A stretch of 64,000 bases of DNA from Hydractinia symbiolongicarpus (GCF_029227915.1 NC_079883.1:19656001-19720000); one strand, 5' to 3'. Shown: positions 47,901 through 57,955, counted from the first letter of the stretch. The notes: a model not told the origin generated them from the letters alone. Translations and numbers: made by a program.

Positions 47901-49225
47901 TGTATTTCTTGTGAGGTTTTGTGGCGAGGAATTAATGCGATTTGACATTCGACATTTTTTGTAAGATTTTAAGAACTTTTTTGAGGGAGGACTTTCGAGC
48001 TGACGTAAAGAAAAACGTTCTCATCCGTGGAGAGAAATAAGATCGGAATCTTTTTCTTCTTTCTTTAAAATTGCTTTTCAATATCACTATAGGAAAAACA
48101 CAATGTGACTAAAAATGATGATATCAAACAACTAGCTAACTTAACCTAACGTTATCAGAGTGGCTCGTGCTGAGTCAAGAACAAAAAAGTACGACAAAGC
48201 CTGGAACTTATGGTTGACATGGTGTAGTAAGGACAAAAAACGAGAGGAAAAACTTGCTTGCAGACTCTTTTACATTGCAATTTTTTTAACCACGTCTTGA
48301 AGACTTCGAACAAAAAGGAAGCATTAACAACTGCTTTTTTACGGCATCAGATTGGGTCATCATATTAATGGATTTCTTTCACCTATCATCCCTTTTGTTC
48401 AAGTTTTCAGTTAAAACACGTTATATCAGACACTGATTTGTACAGCAAGCAAAAAACAACCAGTATAGAGACAGAAAAAATGTTTTAATCTCGAGAATCC
48501 TATTGACTTTCTGTCCCGTTGCCTTGCTGGAAAAATTCATGCAGGTTGCAAACTTGACAGTTTATACGAATAAAAAATGTTTTCTCACTCCTCGTTTGAT
48601 GAAAACAAAAGAAGGATATAAAGGTCATAAACAATTGGATATTTTACGCTCGGGCTAGGGAAATATCTAAAAATAAATTTAAGGCAAACTTCCCTGGAAA
48701 TTACAGCTTGCGTAGTTTGCGTTCAGGAGGTGCTTCAGCAGCAGCAGAAAGTAATGTAGACGAAAGATTTATTTCTAAGCACGGTCATTCGGTTTCAAAC
48801 AGAGCAAGAAATTGCTAAATAAAAGATTCTCTTGAGAATAGATTGTCAGTCAGAAAAAAAGCTGGGAATATGTGTCCTTTTATTACTGTATTACGGTAAA
48901 TCATCATAAGAAAGAAAAAGATTTTTTTTTACAGCTTTCTTTATATCGGAAATACTGTTCATGTCAGCCAAGAGCAATTACTCCAAAAAAAGTTGCATTC
49001 CTTATGTTTGAGTATTTCCAGATGTAACAAGTGGAAAATAGTAAAAGAAAAAAGTTTCCGACTGAACGCAGACAGTTGAAAGCGATTTTCCCTACGGTTT
49101 GGGAACGAATTGGATGTTGCGTGGGTCGAAAGAGTAGCACTTTGATCCAGTCATTCTCGGTTGCTGAACAGCACGATGGCACGCAAAACCCAACGGAAAT
49201 CTAACGAAACAAAGGGAATTGATGA
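47901..49225. other. Non-coding interval
   Basis: No gene recognised on either strand. Short open frames at 48,964-49,357 on the minus strand overlap the start of the repeat array and show no domain. Confidence 0.4.
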
Positions 49226-50421
49226 CAAAGACACCGTGGAAAATCCATGAGTTCGCCCGTCCTTTTTATACCGCATTTTGGTTGTTCCGCCACTTGCGGT
49301 ACCCCTTTGTACAGAGACAAATGAACAACGGCTATTATTGAAGAGACTAGTCGTCAACCCGTGGAAAAGTCCACAGGGTCACCCGTCCTTTAGCATTTCG
49401 TGTTTCCGTAACACGACTTTTTTCTCGCGCACAAACAGACAGGCGGAATACGGCTATTATTAAAGGGACTAGTCGATAGATCCCGTGGAGTAATCCACTT
49501 AGGCAGAAGGACAATGGAAAAACAGGTTGTTTTAGTTTTTTTGCTGACGTCAGCAGTGCAAATACAAAATAAATATATTTTTTTAGAAATTTGTATACCT
49601 GTTGCCTTCATCGTATAGATCTTGAAATGCTGATCAAGAAAATGTATATGATCATGTATCTTTGACAAACGGTTGCAGAGATATCAAGGTTTAAAGGTTT
49701 TTGATGAAGTCATCAAACCGTCCATTCCGAAACGGATTCGGGGACCCAGGTTTGCAAAAACATTGACGTCACCACCTCGTTTCAAGTTATTTGGCCTCAA
49801 AGTTTTAAGTGCATTGTAATGGCTTCACTAATCTTAATTAACTTTCCTTTGACGTCAATACTATTTTATCGTAAAGTTTGGTAAATTACAGAACAATTTT
49901 AGAGGCGATGTTTTATAGAATTTGTTAAAGAAAATTTTGAAGAATGTAATCCACTTTGCAAAAGTGACAGACAGACACACGGAACTGGCTTATTATTATA
50001 TAGATTATATAGATAGTCGTTGACCCGTGGAAAAATCCACGGGGTCGCCCGTCCTTTATATACCGCATTTTGTATGTCTTTCTACTTGAGTTGCCATCTT
50101 GCGCAGAGACAAACAGAATACGGCTATTATTATAGAGACTAGCCGTTATCCCGTGGAAAAATCCACGGGTTCGCTTGTCCTTTAAATTTACCCGTCGCAA
50201 CAAAGTGGATAAAAATATATCGCATTTGATATTCGTGTTTCCGTAGCATGATTTGTTAACTCAGCGGGGAATCCGCGCAGAGACAGACGACGGAATACGG
50301 CTATTATTAAAGAGAAGCCGGTAGCCCGTGGAAAAACCCACGAGGTCGCCCGTCCTTTATATATCGCTTCGTGTTTCCGTAACACGACTCTTTTCTCGCG
50401 CACAAACAGACAGACGGAATA
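49226..50421 (+). repeat. Long head-to-tail array of TC...CTAG units
   Basis: At least six adjoining units in one orientation: up to 49350, 49351-49472, 49473-50016 (family B core), 50017-50142, 50143-50317 and 50318-50421. Each begins with a CCCGTGG/CCACGGG hairpin and, where complete, ends GGCTATTATTA-AGAGACTAG. The last unit stops inside ACGGAATAC, exactly where the virus-like element begins. Tandem insertion at the same kind of site is known for Helitrons. Confidence 0.7.
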
Positions 50422-50480
50422 CATATCCTTCTGGCGCAGTCGCGTGCGCGCAATACCGTCACGTCACAGCGAACCCCCTT

Positions 50481-50518
50481 ACTCGTTTGCCGTATGATAG
50501 GGAAATTCCTCTTAGGGA
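50481..50518. repeat. Terminal hairpin segment of the virus-like element
   Basis: TACTCGTTTGCCGTATGATA lies between short imperfect inverted arms (AACCCCC-type and AGGGAAATTCC). The corresponding 20 bases in the terminus copy at 1350-1370 are in the opposite orientation (17 of 20 bases match when inverted), while the adjoining AACGCGGTTATTT and the SAP gene keep theirs. Confidence 0.65.
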
Positions 50519-50594
50519 AATAACCGCGTTAGTTTTGACCAGAATGAAATCTTCCGACAATGCAAAAATTCTATGTAATAAAGAGAGAATATAA

Positions 50595-52774
50595 TCACAT
50601 ACAGTCAAACAATTACGTGATATTGCAAAAAGTCGTGGATTAACAGGGTATTATAGACTATGTAAAGCTGAATTAATTAGCTTATTGGATGTACCACAGA
50701 GGCCACCCAAAAGGGCCAGACAACGAAAGCCCGCAAGACCTGTAACCATACTACAAACGCCGGAGGCTATGGACGTCTTCGAGAAGCAAGAGATGTCAAA
50801 AAATCGATCAATCGTAAAATCCAAGATGCAGGAATGGTACAACTGGCTAGTTGATGCTGTTTCAAAGCCTATAAAAGAAGGGGTCATGAGTAATTATGCA
50901 AAATTCAAACGTACTGTTATGGGACTCTATCGCAGGGTAGCAAATACAAGACCTACGCTGCATGATGAAGTCGAACAGGAGGCTAACGAGGACTATCTAC
51001 ATGAACAGCCAGGGCAAGATTTTACCCCCCAGGAACATAAGCATGCTCACCATAGAACCTTCCGAAGTTTCCGCATTCCCGGTATAGGAGGAGCCGACGT
51101 CGACGGGTATATAGGGATGGTGCGACCAAACGTGAAAACCTTAGTTGAGGGGCAGGTAGAAGATATGGAGTCAGAAAAGATACAGCTGTCTCTATGGATA
51201 CATTGGAGGAAGCCAATAGAGGGAACCAAGGAGTATGAGGAGGCGAATAAAGCCTTCCATAGTAGTATGGCCTCAGTATTCCGGGGTAGCAACGTAGATG
51301 ACATGCTGGATACGATGTTTGCCTAAGTTAAAACATATGTTGAAAACCCGGCATTCCCCAAAAGTGGCTTTACAATCGCTCGAATACTACACCTTGATGC
51401 AGACTTCCATTAATTGAAACTAACAAGAGGCTCATCGTATATCAAACTACCTAAATGGATAGCTTCGAAAAAGGCAATTATTAATCCAAAAAATGAAGAT
51501 GAGGAGTGCTTCAAATGGGCTGTCATAGCATCCCTGCATCATGAGGAGATTGAAAAAGACCCACAAAGAATCGAGGGATAAGCATTATAGGTATTGCATA
51601 GACCACGAGACCGTTAAAATTACAATGCCAGGAGAGTCAGAAAAATGGTTAATATACAGAGATGGCCAGATGCAATTTAAGTCACCCTTTGCAATATATG
51701 CCGATTTTGAAAGCTTATTAATACCAATGGAAGAGGATGCCAGAGAGACCAAGACTGAAAAGCTGAGCAAGCACGTACCATCTGGATGGTGTACCTATAG
51801 CACATTTGCCTATGGGGATGTACCAGATCCCCTAACGGTGTACCGCGGCAAGGACTGCGTCACCGGCTTTGTCAACCATCTGGAGGATGAAGTGAAACGT
51901 TTCTATAATACATACCCGCAGCAGGACATGAAACACCTAACAGAGATCCTAAAAAGGGAGCACAACGATGCATCGAAATGCCATATCTGTCTAAAGCCCT
52001 TCGATGACGGCAAGAATAACCGTAAGGTCAGGAACCATTGCCACTATACCGGGTTATATAGGGGTGCGGCGCATAATAGCTGTAATCTCAAATATAAGAT
52101 GCTTAGCCATATACCCGTGATATTCCACAACGTTTCGGGGTATGATGCCTATCTGTTTATAAGAGAACTGGGTGAAAAATATGATACTCAGGACATTGGC
52201 TGTATTGCCGAAAACACGGAGAAATATATAACTTTCAACGTGAAAATCAAGGTACCTCTTGGGGCATGGGATATGTTGATGGCGAGAAGTATAAGAAGAT
52301 TGAGATTAGGTTTATCGATAGTTATCGATTTTGTGACCTCAAGCCTGCACAAATTAGCAAGTAACCTCATTGGAACAAACGCCGCCGGTATGAAATGTCA
52401 GCAGTGTGCAGATACCTGTCTAGAATTCCATGGCATAGACGCCTCATAAGAGGCAAGATTTTGGTGTAAAAATTGCAACTCGAATACCACGAAGCAGTTT
52501 GACATGGACCGGGTAAAGGCAAACGTACCATCCATGGGCAAATTCATCGACAAAGATGATACCTTTAGACTGATGCTTCAAAAAGGCGTGTACCCCTATG
52601 AGTATATGGATGATATATGCAAAACCCAAGTCCCAAAATAAGAACCATAAGGTATACACACAAGAGGTATCGAAGTTAGCATTAAACAGGGCAGACGACA
52701 AATGGCTCATACAACCGGACCAGACTACAATACTTGCCAGAGGCCATTACCGCCTAGCGTCTACGGAGGAATAA
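50595..52774 (+). pseudogene. Protein-primed-type DNA polymerase B with SAP domain, internally deleted
   Basis: Replicative polymerase of the element. The normal ATG is changed to ATA (50589) and followed by TAA. Residues from 50595 form a SAP/Rho-N-like helix pair (TVKQLRDIAKSRGLTGYYRL), then a linker with two TAA stops (51324, 51411) and GSSYIKLPKWIASKKAIINP. A deletion and frame change occur near 51,575. The next part (51,541-52,449) shows FAIYADFESLL (exonuclease motif), an endonuclease-VII-like region (CHICLKPF, then RNHCHYTGLYRGAAHNSCNL) and VIFHNVSGYDAYLF. After another stop comes KGVYPYEYMDD, and within about 20 bases the extreme C-terminus (HKVYTQEVSKLALNRADDKW). The entire palm and thumb with the catalytic aspartates is missing, so this copy cannot replicate. 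Confidence 0.85.
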
Positions 52775-52775
52775 A

Positions 52776-53360
52776 ATGGAGGCCTGTCTGTATATAGCCA
52801 TACAACTTCCATATGCCCTGATTGCCTACATACTTTTTCGATATGGACGTATAATAAAAGGAATGTCCGACACTGCACAAGTATTCCACAATGCCTCCGC
52901 AGAAAATGAAAATATTGAGAAGCCCATCGATAGATGCCAGGCTTTGAGGGAGGCCCTACGCAAAGGAAAAGGGCATCTCCTGCCCAAAAATTGCACAGAA
53001 AGCTTTGTCGACAAGGCCCCTGACGAGGCTATCGACAAGGTACATACAGAGTATGTACAGCGGGAACTTCAGAAGAAGAGAGAAAAGACTGCAAAAGCAC
53101 TGTCAACCAATGCCATAAACCTGTATGCCAGCATGATAGGGAATTTTGTGGATATAGACAGCGTTAAGGAGCTAAGGAGAGATATTGAGGATGACCCTAT
53201 TATTAAAGACTCCTTCGCGAACTTATGCATACTGGTCTACTGTAAATTCGGCAGGTATCTTGCGCCTATTTTAATTGCCGGGCACACATCCCGGCACATG
53301 GGTAAAAAGAAAGAGAATGCGGCGAAGGAGGCGGATACGACGGAGGAGACGTCACCATAA
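52776..53360 (+). CDS. Membrane-anchored protein of the virus-like element, function unknown
   Basis: 194 residues, starting one base after the polymerase stop. An N-terminal hydrophobic segment (MEACLYIAIQLPYALIAYILF) is followed by a charged helical body with likely coiled coil (EYVQRELQKKREKTAKALS), a second weakly hydrophobic stretch (FANLCILVYCKFGRYLAPIL) and a charged tail. The frame is intact. Position between polymerase and other membrane proteins suggests a structural or morphogenesis role, which is inference only. Confidence 0.7.
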   Translation: MEACLYIAIQLPYALIAYILFRYGRIIKGMSDTAQVFHNASAENENIEKPIDRCQALREALRKGKGHLLPKNCTESFVDKAPDEAIDKVHTEYVQRELQKKREKTAKALSTNAINLYASMIGNFVDIDSVKELRRDIEDDPIIKDSFANLCILVYCKFGRYLAPILIAGHTSRHMGKKKENAAKEADTTEETSP

Positions 53361-53366
53361 GAATAA

Positions 53367-53699
53367 ATGAGTGAAGAAGAACAAAAAGAGGAGAGAGTTA
53401 TAACAAAGAAGAATGGGGGTCGTGTAGCAGCCGGCAAGAGACCTACCGAATGGAACCGAAAGAACAAGGCTAACTTACAGAAGAACGTAGGCAAAGAACC
53501 TTCACAGGATGATAAGGAACCTGCGGCAGGTTCTAGCAAGTCAATGGGCAGTGTCCACATCTATGGAGTTGGAGCGATAGCCGTGATTGCTGTGGGGGTG
53601 GGTGCCTGGTATATGCTTAGCAAAAATGAACCCAACAAGCCGGCGGCTAATCCGGAGCCCCAACAGGGCAAAACCCAGCCTATCCCAAGCATGCAATGA
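53367..53699 (+). CDS. Single-pass membrane protein of the virus-like element
   Basis: 110 residues. A hydrophilic, lysine-rich N-terminal half (KKNGGRVAAGKRPTEWNRKN) is followed by one transmembrane segment (VHIYGVGAIAVIAVGVGAWY) at residues about 68-87 and a proline-rich tail. Starts 6 bases after the previous gene. Intact. Function unknown. Confidence 0.65.
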   Translation: MSEEEQKEERVITKKNGGRVAAGKRPTEWNRKNKANLQKNVGKEPSQDDKEPAAGSSKSMGSVHIYGVGAIAVIAVGVGAWYMLSKNEPNKPAANPEPQQGKTQPIPSMQ

Positions 53700-53726
53700 A
53701 TTTTTCTAAAAAATGACACCTAATAA

Positions 53727-53939
53727 ATGGCAACAAACAAACATGATGAAAACATGGGACCTAAGGAAACCATGATAATCGATACCTTATGGGAGTCTGC
53801 CAGGCTGGTATCCTATACAATTCTGATCGCTATGGGAGGAAAAAAGGCCCTAGGGGTCTCCAGGCCTAGGACTAAAATGAACTTGGAAGATGGTCTTCAA
53901 CTAGCCGGGTATATGAGTGCGGCAATTCTATTCGACTAA
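53727..53939 (+). CDS. Small protein with hydrophobic segments
   Basis: 70 residues (MATNKHDENMGPKETMIIDT...). The segment LVSYTILIAMGGKKALGV and the C-terminus LAGYMSAAILFD are hydrophobic, so it is probably membrane-associated. Third of three consecutive small membrane-type genes. I do not recognise the family. Confidence 0.5.
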   Translation: MATNKHDENMGPKETMIIDTLWESARLVSYTILIAMGGKKALGVSRPRTKMNLEDGLQLAGYMSAAILFD

Positions 53940-54004
53940 TATGTGATAAAACAAGGTTGGTACAAAAAATCGTTAATATCTCCGAAATAGACCGCCCGTT
54001 GAAA

Positions 54005-54033
54005 TTTCTATATCTCCAGGAGAGATATAGAAA
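54005..54033. terminator. Perfect 12-bp hairpin, possible transcript-end signal
   Basis: Arms TTTCTATATCTC (54005-54016) and GAGATATAGAAA (54022-54033) with a 5-nt loop, in the gap between two genes and two bases before the next ATG. Similar hairpins occur at other gene ends of this element. Mimivirus uses such hairpins for transcript 3' ends; the parallel is inference. Confidence 0.45.
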
Positions 54034-54035
54034 AT

Positions 54036-54398
54036 ATGGAAGAGCCCAAGCAGTGTCCTAAATGTCTAAAATCCCTCCCCTTGAACCAGTTCAAGTCAAA
54101 GGGTAAAGGGCAGCTGACAAAAACATGCATCAAATGCCTTGATCTCAGGAGGGTATCAAAAGGCAATGCCAAACGTCGCATCTATATGCAACCCTTATAT
54201 GAACTAATAATTCTCCTACAGGACCATATTCAAGCCCAGTTTAATGAGGGCTACACGTGGGAGAACTTTGAAAGGCATGTCAATAACAAGTTACGATTCA
54301 GATACGATGAAACTTTTAATCGCCCAACGCTTGCCGAGGTCACCAATGCATTACGGAGGGCACAGTATGTCATAACAAATGGACATCAAATGTTGTAG
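54036..54398 (+). CDS. Zinc-finger protein with a degenerate HNH fold
   Basis: 120 residues. The N-terminus is a four-cysteine zinc site (CPKCLKSLPLNQF, then CIKCLD). The C-terminal part aligns with the HNH nuclease encoded at 56,927-57,905 of the same element: HIQAQFNEGYTWENF matches HIEARFIEGMTWENY, and the downstream LAEV-NALRRAQY matches LAEIGRRLHYTN. Where the other has the catalytic WHIDHKIPL, this has RHVNNKLRF, so the metal-binding histidines are gone. It may bind nucleic acid without cutting it. The frame is intact. It overlaps the next gene by 20 bases. Confidence 0.65.
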   Translation: MEEPKQCPKCLKSLPLNQFKSKGKGQLTKTCIKCLDLRRVSKGNAKRRIYMQPLYELIILLQDHIQAQFNEGYTWENFERHVNNKLRFRYDETFNRPTLAEVTNALRRAQYVITNGHQML

Positions 54399-54770
54399 GA
54401 TCTGCAAACAAATATTAGCGCTACACAATTTTAAAATTAGGGGTAATAGTCGAACGAAAAGTTGCATAGATTGCCTTGATAAAGCCAAAAAAGCCGGGCG
54501 ACTCCAAAAAATAGGGACATCGAAGACGTTGAAATAGGCCCCATTGCCATTGATGCAGAAATTCAGGGTGTTCAACAGGATGAAAACTTTATCATCCTGT
54601 ATGATCTACTCACATACAACATTATACCACTGTATATTATCGGTTCCCCCGCAATGGGGGAACCGGAGAAGGCAAGGCTTGTTGAAAGGTATCGCAAAGC
54701 CCTGTGGGAGCCATTGAGACCTTGTTCGATAAACAAAATCAACCCTTGTTTAAAAGGGCAGACCTAGAAA
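54379..54770 (+). pseudogene. Small zinc-finger protein, frameshifted
   Basis: Starts MDIKCCRICKQILALHNF, with the same four-cysteine finger (CRIC...CIDC) as its neighbour. The frame meets TAG at 54535. A shift of one base in an A run near 54,510 would open a second frame, which continues as DIEDVEIGPIAIDAEIQG to about 54,768 and contains a hydrophobic helix (LLTYNIIPLYIIGSP). The second half has no recognised domain. It is one of three paralogous fingers in this element. Confidence 0.6.
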
Positions 54771-55133
54771 GATTTCTATGATCCCAAATGCTACGCAGTA
54801 TGGCCTTGATCGTCATATGACAACATCAAGGGGAGAAATAGAGGGTATACCGTGTGTAGTCGGTGACTACACCCGGTCAGGTACACTAAGAGGAGGGATA
54901 AATCCCCATGATATATTCGTCACGTTGGACGGAGCCCTCGAAATTACCGTAAGATCGAGAAAGCCCAAGGCTGTGGCATTGACAAAATGGCTGGCCGGGA
55001 ATTGGTGGAAAAATTGCAGGAAACCATTATTGAGAAGGATGGGACCCTTGCCTTCCTCAATGATGAAATTAAGGACAGAGATAGCCAACTTATGGTTTTG
55101 GGGGATGAGATTGAGCAGCTGAAGCATTTATTA

Positions 55134-55178
55134 TTGAATTATTACCATTATTACCATAACAGTATGGTAATAATTCAA
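55134..55178. repeat. 15-bp inverted repeat inside the BRO-like gene
   Basis: TTGAATTATTACCAT and ATGGTAATAATTCAA are exact reverse complements separated by 15 bases. Translated, this gives the odd Tyr/His-rich stretch between QLKHLL and NNDDPC, so it is probably an insertion. Confidence 0.75.
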
Positions 55179-55435
55179 AAGAATAATGATGATCCCTGCC
55201 CATACGTTGCGATCTGTGGACAACAGGGATATGTAGCACAAAAAATACGCAATAAACTTGTTGATTACACCAAGGGTGAGATCGTGGTACTGGCAGAGAG
55301 CCCGAATTCGATCGTCCATTACAACTGGCTTCGAGAACGTGGATGTATTGAGGTAACGCGGAGAGAGTCAGGCATTTTAGGTTTGGTAAGAATTATATGC
55401 ATGAAAGACTTCTGGAACTCGCGGAATAGGCATGA

Positions 55436-55461
55436 TTTTTACTACCTGCAGGTAGTAAAAA
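55436..55461. terminator. 26-bp perfect palindrome between convergent gene ends
   Basis: TTTTTACTACCTG followed directly by its reverse complement CAGGTAGTAAAAA. It lies at the meeting point of the BRO-like gene (plus) and the integrase gene (minus), so it could end transcripts from both sides. Confidence 0.45.
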
Positions 55462-55511
55462 TTATATGCAAAAATGGGTGAGGTGCCACCCCACCCCTCC
55501 CATTATACTCT

Positions 55512-56510
55512 TTACCAATCCTTCACATGATCGAGCGGAACTTCAACATTTTCGGGAGTAAGCATCTTCCGAAACAAAACTCCTTTCGGGACCATCTTTC
55601 AAATAGTATAGCATGCGACTACCCATCACAATACGATCCAACTTATACATTTTCCTACTCCACCGGGCATCAATGGCACGTCGTTTCGCATCACCATGCT
55701 CTTCTCCGGGCTGTAGAAGATACAAGTGTAAACCATCCTCGGATAGAGGCTTTTCCCCGGGATATTCCCCGCTTTTTGCAAGTGGTACATCATCGAGTTT
55801 TATCGCTTTGTTAGGTTTCATACCAATCATGGTAGTCTTGGTATTGTTAAGGTTTTTGACAATGGTATACAGATGCTTGACCCAGGTGCTACTAGTCTCG
55901 TTAGAGACCAACTCCTGCGCATCTTAAGGCTTAAAGAGACTTTCTGCAAGGACTTTATTATAGCTTTCAACAAAGGCTGTGAACTTATGGTGGTACTTGG
56001 TGGTGACCCGCCTAATTTCAACACCCTTATCCTCCAGTAGTTTCGTTACGTCGGATTTAAACCCGAAACCATTATCACACCGGAAGGTTTTGGGGTAGTG
56101 TAGGGGTCCCGCTTTGTAAATATCTTTGATTATGTCCGCGACCTCGCTAGCTTTCTTTGTGCGTAGGGTCTTGCTACTTTGTATCTTGAAGCTACTTCAA
56201 TGCCTGTCAGAATATACTTGTGCGTATTGGCATACAACCGATAATGGGGCATATATAACAGATCGAACTGATGCATCTCGTTGGGTGTAGTAATGGTAAA
56301 GTGTGGATAATCGATCTTTTTAGGACCCCGAATGTGTCTCAACCATAAGAGTTGCCTACTCAACCAATGAGTGACTAGCTTTTTGGAGAGACCACTCTCC
56401 TTTGCGAGTAACCTAACGGCTTTCCGTCCGACCCACAAATCTTCTGGGGTATAGTGTATATTGCCAAGCTTTTCGGCCTCTTCTTCGGTAACAACGTGCG
56501 TTTTTGACAT
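55512..56510 (-). pseudogene. Integrase (retroviral-type, Polinton class), frameshifted
   Basis: Enzyme that inserts the element into host DNA. Starts MSKTHVVTEEEAEKLGNIHY, followed by a helical N-terminal domain (KKLVTHWLSRQLLWLRHI). The RNase H-like core shows the first aspartate in MHQFDLLYMPH, the second in FRCDNGFGF and the glutamate in TAFVESYNK, with 35 residues between the last two (DD35E). The C-terminal part (KHLYTIVKNLNNTKTTMIGM) and a chromo-like end follow. Frame changes near 56,130, an in-frame stop near 55,925 and a shift near the C-terminus make it inactive. All three catalytic residues are still readable. Confidence 0.88.
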
Positions 56511-56540
56511 GTCTTTATTATATACATGTTAAAAACGTTC

Positions 56541-56925
56541 TTACAGATATTTATAGGCAATGAACCCTAGTAGGGATAAGGAGCCAAGTACGAACATTAG
56601 CTTACTTGTTGGGTTTTTGAAGGGGTGTAAAAGTCCTTCAATTGTGGGGCTATTTTGTCCGAGGAAATATAAAATTGATACATAGAATCATCAAGCTCCC
56701 TCAAACATTTTCCTGCTTTTATTTGCCTCTCTTTTTCCTCGTTGAACCAGTCAAGTTTCTTTTGCCTCTTCCGTATCTATTCCGCTTGGGCCTCGTTAAG
56801 CCTTTCTATCGCACGGTCATGACGCCTGCGTTCTGCCCCGCAAGCTTGCTGAATAAATAATTCGATCCAGAAAATGCGAGGGCGTTTATTAACGCGCAAC
56901 TCGCCATGATCATAAGAGTAGCCAT
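56541..56925 (-). pseudogene. Membrane/coiled-coil protein, broken
   Basis: Starts MATLMIMASCALINALAFSG with a hydrophobic N-terminus, then (after a frameshift near 56,830) a charged coiled coil (HDRAIERLNEAQAE, RKRQKKLDWFNEEKERQ) with one TAG stop. After another shift comes a C-terminal transmembrane segment (LMFVLGSLSLLGFIAYKYL). Its ATG is one base after the upstream gene's stop, so the minus-strand genes form a tight cluster. Function unknown; a virion membrane or morphogenesis protein is plausible. Confidence 0.6.
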
Positions 56926-56926
56926 T

Positions 56927-57905
56927 TTATTCTGAGACAAAACGGTTGCCCTTGGATATATTTTCGCTTGCCCACATAGGTTGGGTGTTGGTATAGTGTA
57001 ACCTCCTTCCAATCTCTGCAAGCGATGGGGCATCACCATTTTCTCGATACCGGAGCGGGATTTTGTGATCGATATGCCACTGTTTACCATAATTTTCCCA
57101 GGTCATACCCTCAATAAACCGAGCCTCGATATGGGCCATCAGCGTAGCCATATCGCACCCAATATACTCCTGTGAACTGAGCTCCTTGTTTCCCTTCAGT
57201 GCATTGCGAGCTCGGGTACTTACATTATGAGCTTGATGAGGGGTCAGGGGGTCGCAAATGGGGCAATATCGTTCTGCTTTTCATGGTGACAATACTGACT
57301 CCCCTTGCAGTCTTTGCAATAGGCTTTCACCCCCATGGCAAATCTGGCTGCCTTTGCACTCTTTACAGTGGGATCTCTGTCTTTGATGGGGGCAAATGCT
57401 TCCACCGCCACATCTTTTACATTGGGATCTCCTTTTTTCATGGTGGCAAATCTGACTTCCCCTGCATTCTTTACACTGAGACCTAAACCTTTGATGTTCA
57501 CAAATTTGTCTACCCCACACTCCTTACAATATGCCCTCTCCCTTTGATGGGGGCAGATGCTTCCACCACCACACTCTTTGCAGCGAGACCTAAACCTTTG
57601 ATGATGACATATGCTTCCACCCTTACATTCTTTGCATTGTGATCTCCGCCTTTCATGCTTGCATATATCCCTACCGCCGCAGTCCTTACACGTTGATCTT
57701 TGCCTTCCATGTTCACAAATCTCACCTCCCCCACAGTCCTTGCAGCGGGATCTTTGCCTTTGATGCGGGAATTTTGTACACTCCTTTGATGCCTTGGCTA
57801 CGTTCAAGCACTTGATGCACATTTTTGTTATTTGACCGTTACACTTAATCCTAAAATTTTCAAAAGATAAAGAGAGTTTACATTTTTGACACTTATATTA
57901 TCCAT
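56927..57905 (-). pseudogene. Zinc-ribbon repeat protein with C-terminal HNH nuclease
   Basis: After a frameshift at the start, a four-cysteine finger (CQKC...CIKC) is followed by about ten copies of a 16-17-residue repeat of the form RCKDCGGGEICEHGRQRS, a zinc-ribbon array known from giant viruses and some animal genomes. The repeat array changes frame twice (near 57,520 and 57,300). The end is an HNH-type nuclease domain: IEARFIEGMTWENYGKQWHI, continuing DHKIPLRY, with the catalytic histidines present. Probably a DNA-binding endonuclease used in replication or homing; the role is inference. Confidence 0.75.
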
Positions 57906-57913
57906 CCATATTG

Positions 57914-57946
57914 ACTCGTTTTTGCCCTAGGAGGACAAACACGAGT
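57914..57946. terminator. Imperfect 11-bp hairpin downstream of the capsid gene
   Basis: ACTCGTTTTTG (57914-57924) and CAAACACGAGT (57936-57946) pair at 10 of 11 positions. It sits between the end of the capsid gene and the start of the next minus-strand gene. Confidence 0.3.
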
Positions 57947-57955
57947 TGTGGTCAT

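Larger units (their letters stand above)
54778..55481 (+). pseudogene. BRO/KilA-N-like protein, frameshifted
   Basis: The first part (54778 to about 54,985) looks like the end of a BRO-type DNA-binding region (PHDIFVTLDGALEITVRSRK, then KAVALTKWLA). A frameshift near 54,985 moves coding to the frame starting 54987, with a coiled coil (LQETIIEKDGTLAFLNDEIK) and a C-terminal domain (YVAICGQQGYVAQKIRNKLV, PNSIVHYNWLRERGCIEVTR). This layout is seen in BRO-like proteins of large DNA viruses. A perfect inverted repeat (55134-55148 and 55164-55178) interrupts the coiled-coil region, and the normal N-terminus is missing. Confidence 0.6.

Noticed and set aside
49226-50421. CRISPR-like array of hairpin repeats
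   Set aside because: Unit lengths vary from about 120 to 540 bp, the spacers are themselves repeats and the genome is animal. It is a transposon array.
57199-57547. Plus-strand frames with repeated Phe/Thr-rich phrases
   Set aside because: They are antisense shadows of the zinc-ribbon repeats on the minus strand.
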